From contig NZ_JAHLEF010000008.1 in NCBI RefSeq assembly GCF_018861755.1, positions 62,001 to 126,000 on the forward strand: a stretch of DNA of 64,000 nucleotides. Direction: 5' to 3'. Shown here in pieces: positions 17,905 to 25,987 of the stretch (position 1 is the stretch's first letter; the number at the start of each line of letters is the position of its first letter). The position numbers were made by a program, and so were the translations under genes. The stretch is from Clostridium sp. CF012 (lineage in GTDB: Bacteria > Bacillota > Clostridia > Clostridiales > Clostridiaceae). The notes under the pieces are model-generated. The model was not told where the DNA came from and made no database searches. It saw only the letters and a program-made list of their open reading frames with translations.

Positions 17905-18237
17905 ATGGAACCTTTTACAGAACGAGTTGTAGAAATTATAAAAGGGATACCTGAAGGTAAAGTTATGACATACGGTCAAATCGCAGCCCTAGCTGGAAGC
18001 CCCAGAGGAGCTAGGCAGGTAGTTAGAGTGCTTCATACCTTAAGTGAAAAATATAAACTACCTTGGCATAGAGTAATAAATTCAAAAGGGGAGATAAGCA
18101 TAGTGGATTATGAGTCTCGTAATTTACAAAAGGAACTTCTTGAAAGCGAAGGGGTGGCATTCACTAGCCATAACACTATAAATCTAAATGAATTTCAATC
18201 TCATGGGCACAATAGCTTTATGGAGTTCGGAATTTAA
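17905..18237 (+). CDS. Alkyltransferase-like protein (MGMT family, no acceptor Cys)
   Basis: A 110-residue protein related to the DNA-binding domain of O6-alkylguanine-DNA alkyltransferase. The helix-turn-helix is in KVMTYGQIAALAGSPRGAR, with the arginine finger in GARQVVR. The active-site PCHR of true alkyltransferases is PWHR here, as in Atl1/YbaZ proteins. These bind O6-alkylguanine without transferring the alkyl group and signal nucleotide excision repair. I start at the ATG at 17905, preceded by AGGAAGGGG. The upstream in-frame extension overlaps the DUF3795 gene. Confidence 0.85.
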   Translation: MEPFTERVVEIIKGIPEGKVMTYGQIAALAGSPRGARQVVRVLHTLSEKYKLPWHRVINSKGEISIVDYESRNLQKELLESEGVAFTSHNTINLNEFQSHGHNSFMEFGI

Positions 18238-18262
18238 ACATAAAGCTTAGAATAAAATAATT

Positions 18263-18296
18263 AAAAATACTCCATAATAATTTACGGAGTATTTTT
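18263..18296. terminator. Bidirectional terminator between convergent genes
   Basis: Perfect 11-base arms AAAAATACTCC (18263-18273) and GGAGTATTTTT (18286-18296) give A/T runs on both sides. They lie between the plus-strand alkyltransferase-like gene and the minus-strand DUF378 gene. Confidence 0.85.
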
Positions 18297-18341
18297 TCTA
18301 TAAATATTATGCTAATACAGATAATATTATAAAAGGTAGAT

Positions 18342-18548
18342 CTAAATTTTTTTATTCCTATATATGAAAACAATAATATTCACAGCAGATAATCCAACTA
18401 AAATATATATTGCTCTAGCAAGGAATGGTACGGATCCAAAGATAAAACTAACTAAATTGAAATTCAATAATCCTAAAAGACCCCAGTTTAATGCTCCTAT
18501 CAATACAAATATAAATGAAAGTTTGTCTATCATAGTAAGTTTATACAT
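18342..18548 (-). CDS. DUF378 family small membrane protein
   Basis: A 68-residue protein with two membrane helices. The conserved DUF378 pattern IGALNWGLLGL, FNLVSFIFG and ARAIYILVGLSAVN is seen in order. I use the ATG at 18548, with TTGGGGGG just upstream. The function of the family is unknown. Confidence 0.85.
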   Translation of the reverse strand: MYKLTMIDKLSFIFVLIGALNWGLLGLLNFNLVSFIFGSVPFLARAIYILVGLSAVNIIVFIYRNKKI

Positions 18549-18700
18549 AATTCCCCCCAAACTTTTATAATTGTTCTACTTGTTTAAATTATATTAGAAA
18601 TATTTTATTTTAGAACTATTTAATAATTTCTTTAAAGCGTATATAATATCAAGGTAGATAAATTTATGTACTAAAAAATATTTAGGAATGTACAAATGAA

Positions 18701-18746
18701 ATATACGAACATTTTCATTACTATTAACAATATTGTATGTTATAAT
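18701..18746 (+). promoter_or_regulatory. purB promoter with possible PurR box
   Basis: TATAAT (18741-18746) lies 17 bases after TTACTA (18718-18723). Immediately upstream, ATATACGAACATT (18701-18713) differs at one position from the Bacillus PurBox consensus AWWWCCGAACWWT. I see no second, inverted box, so PurR control is only suggested. Confidence 0.4.
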
Positions 18747-18795
18747 GTGAATGAAATTTGTTTTATAATTTAATACGTACGTATGGAGGCAAAAT

Positions 18796-20226
18796 ATGAG
18801 AAATTCTTATAATACACCGTTAAACAGTAGATATGCATCAAAAGAGATGAGTTATTTATTTTCAGATGACATGAAATTTAAAACTTGGAGAAAGCTTTGG
18901 GTTGCATTAGCTGAGGGTGAAAGGCTATTAGGAGTCAATATTACGCAGGCTCAAGTTGAAGAACTTAGGTCTAATGTAGATAATGTAAATTATGAAGTTG
19001 CAGAAGAAAAGGAAAAAGAAATTAGACACGATGTAATGAGCCATGTATATGCATATGGGGTTCAATGTCCTAGTGCTAAGGGAATTATTCATTTAGGGGC
19101 GACGAGCTGCTATGTGGGCGATAACACAGATTTAATAGTAATGAAGACTGCATTATTATTAATTAAAAAGAAACTAATTAATGTAATAAATAAATCCTCA
19201 AAATTTGCGACAAAGTATAAAGATGTTCCTACTTTGGGTTTTACCCATTTACAACCAGCTCAATTAACTACTGTAGGTAAAAGAGCAACACTTTGGATTC
19301 AAGAATTAGTAATGGACCTAGAGAATTTGGACTTTGTAATAGATAAGATTAAGCTGTTAGGAGTCAAAGGAACAACCGGAACACAGGCAAGTTTTATGAA
19401 CTTATTTGAAAATGATGAGAAGAAAGTAAAAGACTTAGATAAATATGTAGCAAATAAAATGGGTTTTGAAAATACATACCCAGTAACTGGTCAAACCTAT
19501 TCTAGAAAAGTAGATTCTATAATATTAAATACACTTTCAGAAATAGCTCAAAGTGCTTATAAATTTAGTAATGATTTAAGATTACTTCAAAGTATGAAAG
19601 AAGTAGAGGAGCCTTTTGAAAAGAGTCAAATTGGATCCTCTGCAATGGCATACAAAAGAAATCCTATGCGTTCTGAGCGAATTAGCTCACTGGCAAGATA
19701 TATCATAATTGATGCATTAAACCCAGCTATAACGGCCTCAACGCAATGGTTTGAAAGAACTTTAGATGATTCAGCTAATAAGAGAATATCCGTAGCTGAA
19801 GCATTCCTCGCCCTTGATGGAGTACTGAATCTATATATGAATATAGCAGGGAATATGGTAGTATATGAAAAAGTAATTACTGCTCATGTAAACAGTGAGC
19901 TTCCATTTATGGCTACAGAAAATATTCTTATGGAAGCAGTTAAGAGGGGCGGGGACAGACAAGAGCTTCATGAAAGCATTAGAGTTCATTCAATGGCTGC
20001 AGCAAGGCGTGTTAAAGAAGAAGGCTTAAACAATGATCTTATAGAAAGAATTATAAATGATGATAGCTTTAAGATGTCAAAAGAAGAGATTCTAGCAGTA
20101 ATTGACCCAATTAAATTTATAGGTAGAGCTCCAAGTCAAGTTGTAGACTTTATAGAGGAATATGTAAATCCAATATTAGAGGCTAACAAAGATGCTATAG
20201 GAGTAGAGACTTCTATAAACGTATAA
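18796..20226 (+). CDS. purB: Adenylosuccinate lyase
   Basis: A 476-residue fumarase/aspartase-superfamily enzyme that splits SAICAR to AICAR and adenylosuccinate to AMP, both releasing fumarate. The superfamily signature loop GSSAMAYKRNPMRSER carries the mobile serine base. HLGATSCYVGDNTD, GFTHLQPAQ and GTTGTQASF are the other conserved regions. Length and motif order are those of the longer PurB form found in clostridia and eukaryotes. TATGGAGG is 8 bases before the ATG. A promoter is visible upstream and a terminator follows, so it appears monocistronic. Confidence 0.95.
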   Translation: MRNSYNTPLNSRYASKEMSYLFSDDMKFKTWRKLWVALAEGERLLGVNITQAQVEELRSNVDNVNYEVAEEKEKEIRHDVMSHVYAYGVQCPSAKGIIHLGATSCYVGDNTDLIVMKTALLLIKKKLINVINKSSKFATKYKDVPTLGFTHLQPAQLTTVGKRATLWIQELVMDLENLDFVIDKIKLLGVKGTTGTQASFMNLFENDEKKVKDLDKYVANKMGFENTYPVTGQTYSRKVDSIILNTLSEIAQSAYKFSNDLRLLQSMKEVEEPFEKSQIGSSAMAYKRNPMRSERISSLARYIIIDALNPAITASTQWFERTLDDSANKRISVAEAFLALDGVLNLYMNIAGNMVVYEKVITAHVNSELPFMATENILMEAVKRGGDRQELHESIRVHSMAAARRVKEEGLNNDLIERIINDDSFKMSKEEILAVIDPIKFIGRAPSQVVDFIEEYVNPILEANKDAIGVETSINV

Positions 20227-20278
20227 TTAATGATATCGATAAGAGATACAACTTTAAAGAATAGAAATTAAAATATGT

Positions 20279-20309
20279 GAAGCTATCAGTAGTTAAAACT
20301 GGTAGCTTC
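20279..20309 (+). terminator. Terminator after purB
   Basis: Arms GAAGCTATCAGT (20279-20290) and ACTGGTAGCTTC (20298-20309) pair with a single G-T wobble. TTAATTTT follows. Confidence 0.7.
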
Positions 20310-20310
20310 T

Positions 20311-20353
20311 TAATTTTAGCTATAATTTTAACAGAAAAATATAGCTAAAATTA
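20311..20353. repeat. 14-bp perfect inverted repeat downstream of purB terminator
   Basis: TAATTTTAGCTATA (20311-20324) and its exact complement (20340-20353) are separated by 15 bases. The repeat is all AT-rich and sits between purB and the recombinase hairpin. It may be a second weak terminator or a protein site. Confidence 0.5.
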
Positions 20354-20428
20354 AATGAATTTATAATAATATAAAAATAAATTAAATTACTTTTGATAAA
20401 AAGAAGGATTTTGACCCCCTCTTGTAGA

Positions 20429-20468
20429 ATAATAATGTCGTGAAATGTAAGTTTCACGACATTATTAT
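20429..20468 (+). promoter_or_regulatory. 17-bp perfect hairpin and T-run directly before a recombinase gene
   Basis: ATAATAATGTCGTGAAA (20429-20445) and its exact complement (20452-20468) flank the 6-base loop TGTAAG. GTTTTTT follows and then at once the GGAGG ribosome site of the recombinase. The structure has all features of an intrinsic terminator or attenuator placed so as to stop transcription just ahead of the gene. A palindromic recombinase site is the alternative. Confidence 0.65.
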
Positions 20469-20485
20469 GTTTTTTGGAGGTACCT

Positions 20486-21484
20486 ATGAAATCTGATATA
20501 AATAATATTTATAACAATGAATTGCCTCAGTTTCTAAATGATTATTTTAATTATTTAGCTACTATTAAAGGTTCTTCTATCGCTACTATTGTTGCATACA
20601 CTGCGGACTTATCCTTGTTACTAAAGTTTTTGAAAATGTATAAAGGCTTAGTACCCTCAGAAAAAGCTCTGCACATTGAGGAAATTAGCATTATGGACCT
20701 AACTCTAGATACATTGAAAACCCTTACTTTGCAGGACTTATATGCCTTTGTATCCTATCTTGGAAAGTCTAGAGCTAATGGGAACTATGCTAAAGCAAGA
20801 AAAATCGCAGCTATAAAGTCCCTATTTAAGTATTTAACCACTAAAGCCAAAGTGCTAACTACAGACCCTACAATAGATCTGGAGTCACCTAAACTGGGCA
20901 AGCGAAGCCCCGTTTTCTTAACCTTAGATGAAAGCAAATCGCTATTAGATGCTACAACATCTAGAGATAAGCATTCCATTAGAGATCATAGTATTATTAC
21001 GCTATTTTTGAATTGCGGTCTCAGACTATCGGAGCTTTGTAGTATAAATATCTCTGATATGAAAAGTGATACACTATCTATTATTGGAAAAGGAAATAAA
21101 GAACGAACCATATATTTAAACAAAGCTTCATTGAAGGCAATTTATGAGTATTTACCTGTTAGAAATGAAGCTAAAGAAAAAATTCATGTTGAAGATAAAG
21201 ATGCCCTTTTTATCAGTGGCAAATATGGAAGAATTAACAAAAGAACTGTAGAAAGGATTGTTAAAAAGCATATAGGCAATGCTGGCCTTAATAAAGCTAA
21301 ATATACTCCGCATAAGTTAAGACATACTTCAGCTACTCTTATGTATAAGTATGGAAATGTTGATATTAGAAGTCTTCAAGAAATTCTAGGTCATGAAAAT
21401 ATATCTACTACTCAAATATATACTCATGTAGATAATGATAAATTAAGAAATGCAGTTAAATCAAACCCACTTGCTGATGAATAA
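20486..21484 (+). CDS. Tyrosine recombinase (XerC/D-like)
   Basis: A 332-residue tyrosine site-specific recombinase. The N-terminal SAM-like core-binding domain covers roughly residues 12-125. Catalytic residues are Arg180 (NCGLRLSEL), Lys203 (GKGNKER), His276 and Arg279 (HKLRH), His303 (LGHENIS) and Tyr312 (IYTHV). The set is complete, so it should be active. The ATG at 20486 follows TTTGGAGG. No phage or transposon genes are adjacent. Its position beside lexA suggests a housekeeping, Xer-like role, not a prophage integrase. A hairpin just upstream may regulate it. Confidence 0.9.
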   Translation: MKSDINNIYNNELPQFLNDYFNYLATIKGSSIATIVAYTADLSLLLKFLKMYKGLVPSEKALHIEEISIMDLTLDTLKTLTLQDLYAFVSYLGKSRANGNYAKARKIAAIKSLFKYLTTKAKVLTTDPTIDLESPKLGKRSPVFLTLDESKSLLDATTSRDKHSIRDHSIITLFLNCGLRLSELCSINISDMKSDTLSIIGKGNKERTIYLNKASLKAIYEYLPVRNEAKEKIHVEDKDALFISGKYGRINKRTVERIVKKHIGNAGLNKAKYTPHKLRHTSATLMYKYGNVDIRSLQEILGHENISTTQIYTHVDNDKLRNAVKSNPLADE

Positions 21485-21488
21485 AAAA

Positions 21489-21573
21489 ATATATACTACT
21501 AGAATTGCTAAAGTATCCCCCACTCTCAGAAAATTGGGGGCTCTCTCCAATGCAATTTTATGTAGTATATACT
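21489..21573. repeat. Nested three-level inverted repeat between convergent genes
   Basis: Three stems are nested: TATATACTAC (21490-21499) with GTAGTATATA (21562-21571), AATTGC (21503-21508) with GCAATT (21552-21557), and CCCCCA (21517-21522) with TGGGGG (21535-21540). A/T runs flank both ends. It could be a bidirectional terminator of unusual form or a structured RNA. Confidence 0.6.
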
Positions 21574-21602
21574 TTTCTTAACCTATTAAAGGATTAGAGC
21601 CA

Positions 21603-22088
21603 TTACTTTTTTAGTGTTATAAGCCCTGGGAACTCCTCATGAAGTAATCCAGAATTATCCTCTTCATTTTCAAGTAGGTCTTTAACCCCTTCTATGTCAT
21701 CTATGTATTCCCAAACTTCATTGTTTTCAGGTATAAAATCATCCTTATCTAGGTTAGATTGTTCACTCGCTGCTAACAATGAATCATATTCTTCAAATTT
21801 TGTTAGTTCTTCTGGCTCTGGTAGCTCATCAATTTCATTTACACTATTATTTTCTTCTGTTTCTGGTAAATTAATTTCATGCTTATCATAAAAATCGGCT
21901 TCTAATTCTTCTTGTAACTCTTCAGCCTCAAAGACTTCATCAATTTTTATCGCTTTAACATCGTAGCCTTCCAGTTCTAAGCATTTTCCACAATTATTAC
22001 ATTTTTTATTAGAATTTAATTCGCAGACTTCACATTCTCCACAACTATCACAAATTTTCCTATCATTAAATATACAATTTTTAGACAT
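21603..22088 (-). CDS. Acidic protein with N-terminal 8-Cys motif
   Basis: A 161-residue protein of unknown function. Eight cysteines lie within the first 36 residues (positions 5, 13, 16, 19, 22, 30, 33 and 36), with CDSCGECEVCE and CNNCGKC suggesting zinc or iron-sulphur binding. The rest, to residue 161, is extremely acidic and low in complexity, rich in Glu and Asp. No signal peptide or membrane segment is present. It is divergent from lexA, its stop facing the recombinase gene. Confidence 0.65.
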   Translation of the reverse strand: MSKNCIFNDRKICDSCGECEVCELNSNKKCNNCGKCLELEGYDVKAIKIDEVFEAEELQEELEADFYDKHEINLPETEENNSVNEIDELPEPEELTKFEEYDSLLAASEQSNLDKDDFIPENNEVWEYIDDIEGVKDLLENEEDNSGLLHEEFPGLITLKK

Positions 22089-22246
22089 ACAACACCACGC
22101 TCCATTTATTTAAGATACTTCACAATAGACAATTATAACAAATAAGACTTCAATAATCAAATAAATAACTCATTTGGGTGAATAAATTCTATATATTTTT
22201 CATTAATTGTATGTAATTATACACTTATACAGATTGCCAAAAAAAC

Positions 22247-22286
22247 CGAACATAGGTTTGATTTTATTTCATATATATGGTATAAT
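22247..22286 (+). promoter_or_regulatory. lexA promoter with LexA operator
   Basis: CGAACATAGGTTTG (22247-22260) fits the Gram-positive LexA/DinR box (CGAAC-4-GTTYG). It overlaps the -35 element TTGATT (22258-22263), which is 17 bases from TATAAT (22281-22286). This arrangement gives autorepression of lexA. Confidence 0.85.
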
Positions 22287-22311
22287 TTTAATACGAATGA
22301 GAGGTGTTTCT

Positions 22312-22920
22312 ATGTTAACTCAAAAAAAAGATAAACAAAGTGAAATATATAACTACATAAAGGATCAGGTTCAATTAAAAGGATATCCACCGTCAGTAAG
22401 AGAAATATGCGAGGCTGTAGGATTAAAATCTACATCAACTGTACATGGCCATTTAGAAAGATTAGAAAAAAAAGGATATATTCGTAGGGACCCTACCAAA
22501 CCTCGCGCAATCGAATTACTAAAGGATTGTGTCATTAGAAAAGAACTAATAGATATCCCTATTATAGGAAAAATTACAGCTGGAATACCAATTTTGGCAG
22601 TTGAAAATATTGAAGACACCTTTACTATTCCATTGAATTTTACTAAAACCAACAATGAATTGTTTATGCTTAAAGTTTCTGGTAACAGTATGATTGAAGC
22701 AGGAATATTAAATGGAGACCTAGCTATAATTGAAAAAATCAATACCGCTAAAAATGGCGACATAGTTGTAGCTCTTATTGAAAATGAAGCAACTATTAAA
22801 AGATTTTTTAAAGAAAAAGGTCACATAAGACTTCAACCTGAAAATTCAACTATGTCCCCTATCATAATTGATGACTGTGCAATCTTGGGAGTACTTGTTG
22901 GTATTTACAGAAAGTACTAA
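22312..22920 (+). CDS. lexA: SOS repressor LexA
   Basis: A 202-residue repressor and self-cleaving protease controlling the SOS response. Residues 1-68 are the winged helix ([17 protein letters not shown], then [18 protein letters not shown]). The cleavage site is Ala90-Gly91 in GKITAGIP. The catalytic pair is Ser126 (SGNSMIEAG) and Lys163 (ATIKRFF). All needed residues are present, and the length is that of Bacillus DinR. I start at the ATG at 22312, preceded by GAGAGGTG and lying just downstream of the LexA-box promoter. The open frame upstream to 22207 runs through that promoter and is not coding. Confidence 0.97.
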   Translation: MLTQKKDKQSEIYNYIKDQVQLKGYPPSVREICEAVGLKSTSTVHGHLERLEKKGYIRRDPTKPRAIELLKDCVIRKELIDIPIIGKITAGIPILAVENIEDTFTIPLNFTKTNNELFMLKVSGNSMIEAGILNGDLAIIEKINTAKNGDIVVALIENEATIKRFFKEKGHIRLQPENSTMSPIIIDDCAILGVLVGIYRKY

Positions 22921-22958
22921 ATCATCACCAGAAGCGTTACAATATTATTTAGTATACA

Positions 22959-22994
22959 AAAAACCTGCAATGTTTATAATATTTGCAGGTTTTT
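22959..22994. terminator. Bidirectional terminator between lexA and the gamma-lyase-like gene
   Basis: AAAAACCTGCAA (22959-22970) pairs perfectly with TTGCAGGTTTTT (22983-22994). A/T runs lie on both sides and it separates convergent genes. Confidence 0.85.
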
Positions 22995-23019
22995 GTTTTT
23001 CCTTACTTCCTATATACTT

Positions 23020-24300
23020 TTAAATAACTTTTGAAAGCGCTATTAGTATTCCAATCTTAGCATGATCAAAGGTTAATCCGCCCTGTAAATATGCTATATA
23101 AGGCTCTCTAATTGGTGCATCTGCAGATAACTCTATAGATGAGCCCTGAATAAATGCGCCTGCCGCCATTATTACCTTATCTGCATATCCTGGCATATCC
23201 CAAGGTTCACATTGAACAAACGAATCAATGGGAGAACCCTCTTGTATACCCCTACAGAAATCAATCACCTTTTCCTTATTATTAAATTTAATAGCCTGTA
23301 TTATATCGCTTCTTTTATCAGTATATTTAGGAAGAACCTCAAACCCTGCAAGCTCCATAATTCTTGCACAGAAAATAGCGCCCTTCAATGCTTCCATAGT
23401 TACATGTGGTGCTAGGAATAATCCTTGAAATAAAGTACGCATCACTCCAAAAGTAGAACCACACTCCCCTCCTATACCAGGAGTTGTTAGTCTATAGGAC
23501 GCCTGCACTACATATTCCTCTTTACCTGCAATATATCCACCTGTAGGTGCTATCCCACCGCCAATGTTTTTTATAAGTGAACCAGCAACTAAGTCTGCAC
23601 CTACATCTGTAGGTTCCTTAACATCAATAAACTCCCCATAACAATTATCTACAAAACAAATAATCTTTGGATTTATAGCTTTTGCAGCGTTTATAATCTC
23701 TTCTATTTCACAAATTAAAAGTGCTTTTCTCCAACCATATCCTGTAGATCTTTGAATATGAACTAGCTTTATTGACTTATCTTCTATTAGATTCTTTTTC
23801 ATTAGGTCAATATCAACTTTAGAGTTATGGTTTAATTCTAATTGTTTATATTTTACACCATAATCTTTTAATGAGCCTATATCTTCCGTAACATTTATTC
23901 CTATTATATTAAGAAGTGTATCGTAAGGTGTTCCACATACCGACATCATGGTATCATTAGGTCTTAAATTACCAAATAAAGCTGCCCCTATGGCATGTGT
24001 TCCATTTACGAAATGTGGTCTAACCAACGCACTCTCACAATTAAAAATCCTTGCATATACTTTATCTAGTGAATCACGTCCAATATCTCCATAACCATAT
24101 CCAGCTGAGTTTGTAAAATGAGATTCGCTAATTCTTTCGTCTTGTAAAGCTGTCAAAACCTTAAGTTGATTAAACTCTCTTATTTCATCAAGAATTTCAA
24201 ACTCCTTTTGTACATCTTGTATTGCTATATCATATAATTCTAGGGTTTTCGAACTTATTTTATACTTATTTTGAAGATATGCTTTTGTTATATCTATCAT
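23020..24300 (-). CDS. PLP-dependent aluminium-resistance / methionine gamma-lyase-like protein
   Basis: A 426-residue fold-type I PLP enzyme of the YnbB group (COG4100), annotated as cystathionine beta-lyase family involved in aluminium resistance. Family segments are RPHFVNGTHAIGAALFGNLR, DNCYGEFID with the cofactor-contacting Asp, GSLIKNIGGGIAP with the Schiff-base lysine, and PGIGGECGS. In many Firmicutes it lies near hfq, miaA and lexA, which fits its place here. No membrane segment is present. The physiological reaction in this family is not firmly settled. Confidence 0.88.
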   Translation of the reverse strand: MIDITKAYLQNKYKISSKTLELYDIAIQDVQKEFEILDEIREFNQLKVLTALQDERISESHFTNSAGYGYGDIGRDSLDKVYARIFNCESALVRPHFVNGTHAIGAALFGNLRPNDTMMSVCGTPYDTLLNIIGINVTEDIGSLKDYGVKYKQLELNHNSKVDIDLMKKNLIEDKSIKLVHIQRSTGYGWRKALLICEIEEIINAAKAINPKIICFVDNCYGEFIDVKEPTDVGADLVAGSLIKNIGGGIAPTGGYIAGKEEYVVQASYRLTTPGIGGECGSTFGVMRTLFQGLFLAPHVTMEALKGAIFCARIMELAGFEVLPKYTDKRSDIIQAIKFNNKEKVIDFCRGIQEGSPIDSFVQCEPWDMPGYADKVIMAAGAFIQGSSIELSADAPIREPYIAYLQGGLTFDHAKIGILIALSKVI

Positions 24301-24645
24301 GCTACCAGGTCTCCTTTTGTCATTAATTTATTATATATGTAGTCGAAATCACTCATAAAGCAGTTGAAGTAAAATGCATAGCCTATTTAGCTATTTTAAC
24401 CGCCTTAGTAATAATAACATATATAATACCAATGTAGAATAGTTTTATATGTGAATTAAATTAATATGAATCTAAAGATACTATAATATAGAGCAGATCA
24501 AAGTATAGGTTTTGTACACTCATTATGTTTTGTGCTTATTGTCATCTCAACTGCACAATATAGACGTAACCTGCCCAATTTATCTAATTTCTTTAGTAGT
24601 TCTTACAATTGTTTATCACTGACTTAAAGAACATTGCGAAACAGA
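24301..24645. other. 345-base gap without a gene, containing a repeat copy
   Basis: I see no open frame with a ribosome site. The right-hand part (24560-24611) belongs to a degenerate repeat family described separately. The remainder is AT-rich and should contain the promoter of the minus-strand gamma-lyase-like gene. Confidence 0.6.
24560..24611. repeat. Degenerate intergenic repeat, family B, copy 1
   Basis: It aligns without gaps to 28523-28575 at roughly three in four positions (by eye), with the shared run CCCAATT-ATCT-ATTTCTTTA. It lies just 3' of a minus-strand gene. Confidence 0.5.
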
Positions 24646-24972
24646 CTAAGTATTATGGCACTCTAAATAATTAACCCTTTTTCTAGTCTTTATAGCGTAT
24701 TCTATTTCACCTTTTGTACTTTCGCCTATATATCCGTTTTTGTTAATCACATAAATTTCATCAGACATATCAATTTTTCTTTTATGTATATCGTCAAGCA
24801 TTACTTTAATTTCAGGAGTGATGACATTTTTAAACTCACCATCAGCATGTCCAAACAATCCTACTGAAATAACTATATTCCCTTCTAAAGTTAATTGTTT
24901 TTGTACTTTCAAGAACTCATCTTTAAACCTCGTACTCCCGCACAAAGTTATTACTTTATACTTTCCTACCAT
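24646..24972 (-). CDS. Nucleoside 2-deoxyribosyltransferase-like protein
   Basis: A 108-residue small Rossmann-like protein. ITLCGSTRFKDEF near the start and GYIGESTKGEIEYA near the end match the nucleoside 2-deoxyribosyltransferase-like/DUF4406 superfamily, where the GxSTxxEI motif carries the catalytic Glu. The ATG at 24972 follows ATGGAGG. An ATG four codons upstream overlaps that ribosome site. Whether it acts on nucleosides is inference. Confidence 0.7.
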   Translation of the reverse strand: MVGKYKVITLCGSTRFKDEFLKVQKQLTLEGNIVISVGLFGHADGEFKNVITPEIKVMLDDIHKRKIDMSDEIYVINKNGYIGESTKGEIEYAIKTRKRVNYLECHNT

Positions 24973-24986
24973 AATATCCTCCATTT

Positions 24987-25066
24987 AATTCGCCTTATTT
25001 TACAAGTTTGACATAACTCTTTAAGTGAGAAATGTCTTCAGATATATCTGATATGCCCTACACTTA
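24987..25066. repeat. Degenerate intergenic repeat, family A, copy 1 (long form)
   Basis: About 78% identical by eye over 80 bases to 34415-34493, including the block CAAGTTTGACATAAC and AATGTCTTCAG. It starts 15 bases upstream of a minus-strand gene. Read on the minus strand it carries a TAAAAT -10-like sequence. Confidence 0.65.
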
Positions 25067-25238
25067 TAAAGTATTTCACATTTTTGGGACTTCCCATTAT
25101 AAACATTATAAGAATAATGGGAAGTTGAATAATATATAAAAAATGCAAAATTACTCCATTACTTTAGTAATTCTAACAGTTGGTTGTGTCGTCCGTTAAG
25201 AATAATGTGTCATGAAAAAATATGAAAGTACATTTTTG

Positions 25239-25748
25239 TTATTTTTTCATAATTCCATCGCTCCACATAACAGTATATTTACCTTCAGCGTTTTTAGGTT
25301 TTAAGCTCAATGTATATATACCTAAAGGACTCCCAGAATCAAATTGCAGATAACCAAAATCAGGATTATTATTAATACCATTTTCACTATTTTTATCTGG
25401 TAAAATCTCCAGTTTCTCAGTTAATTGCCAACCTGAAAAATTTGGTGGATAGGTTAATTGCCTATAAGTTTTACCATTTTCATTACTTGCATACCCCTTA
25501 AATACAGCCTCACCTTTAGGACCTGTAATTTCCCAATCAACTTTACCTTCATTTAAATCAAAATCTATTCTTGAGAAAAATCCATCAGTGGATTTAATTT
25601 CATATTTACTTGTCACAACTTCTGATTTTGATTTAGAAAAGTCACCTTTATTTATACTTAAATTTAATGTCCTATTGTTAGAACAAGATATTAACATTAG
25701 GAGCAGAGGTAAAAACAAACATAATACTACTCTATTTTTCTTTCCCAT
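25239..25748 (-). CDS. Putative lipoprotein
   Basis: A 169-residue exported protein. Residues 1-21 are a signal peptide ending in LMLIS before Cys22, a lipoprotein site. The rest is a beta-rich domain with WEITGPKGEAVFKG, GWQLTEKLEI and a C-terminal YTVMWSDGIMKK. I do not recognise the family. ATGGAGGGG is immediately before the ATG at 25748. A family A repeat copy lies further upstream. It is one of three small lipoprotein genes in this segment. Confidence 0.7.
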   Translation of the reverse strand: MGKKNRVVLCLFLPLLLMLISCSNNRTLNLSINKGDFSKSKSEVVTSKYEIKSTDGFFSRIDFDLNEGKVDWEITGPKGEAVFKGYASNENGKTYRQLTYPPNFSGWQLTEKLEILPDKNSENGINNNPDFGYLQFDSGSPLGIYTLSLKPKNAEGKYTVMWSDGIMKK

Positions 25749-25783
25749 ATTCCCCTCCATAGTAATTTATTTTGGTTAGTATT

Positions 25784-25826
25784 AATTCGTCATATTATAC
25801 CAGTGTGACGCACTTTGAATAATGTG
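25784..25826. repeat. Degenerate intergenic repeat, family A, copy 2
   Basis: AATTCGTCATATTATACCAG followed by TGTGACGCAC. Its minus strand contains a perfect TATAAT (25794-25799) oriented toward the lipoprotein gene starting at 25748. Confidence 0.6.
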
Positions 25827-25987
25827 AATTAAGTATTTTTAAAGCTATTTAATACACCTTTAAAAACTTCCTTAGTTCTTTTCTAAATTAAAGGTTTAAA
25901 GTACAACTAAAACCTAATTTTAAAGTTAATTCTTTTTTCTTCAGAAGAATTGAATAAATTCTTCTATTTCAATTAGAATGGTGATTA

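Noticed and set aside
20486-21484. Tyrosine recombinase as a prophage or ICE integrase
   Set aside because: No phage, conjugation or attachment-site direct repeats were seen nearby, and core genes (purB, lexA) flank it.
22207-22311. N-terminal extension of LexA
   Set aside because: The frame is open upstream, but it runs through the promoter and LexA box and has no ribosome site. The ATG at 22312 gives the normal LexA length.
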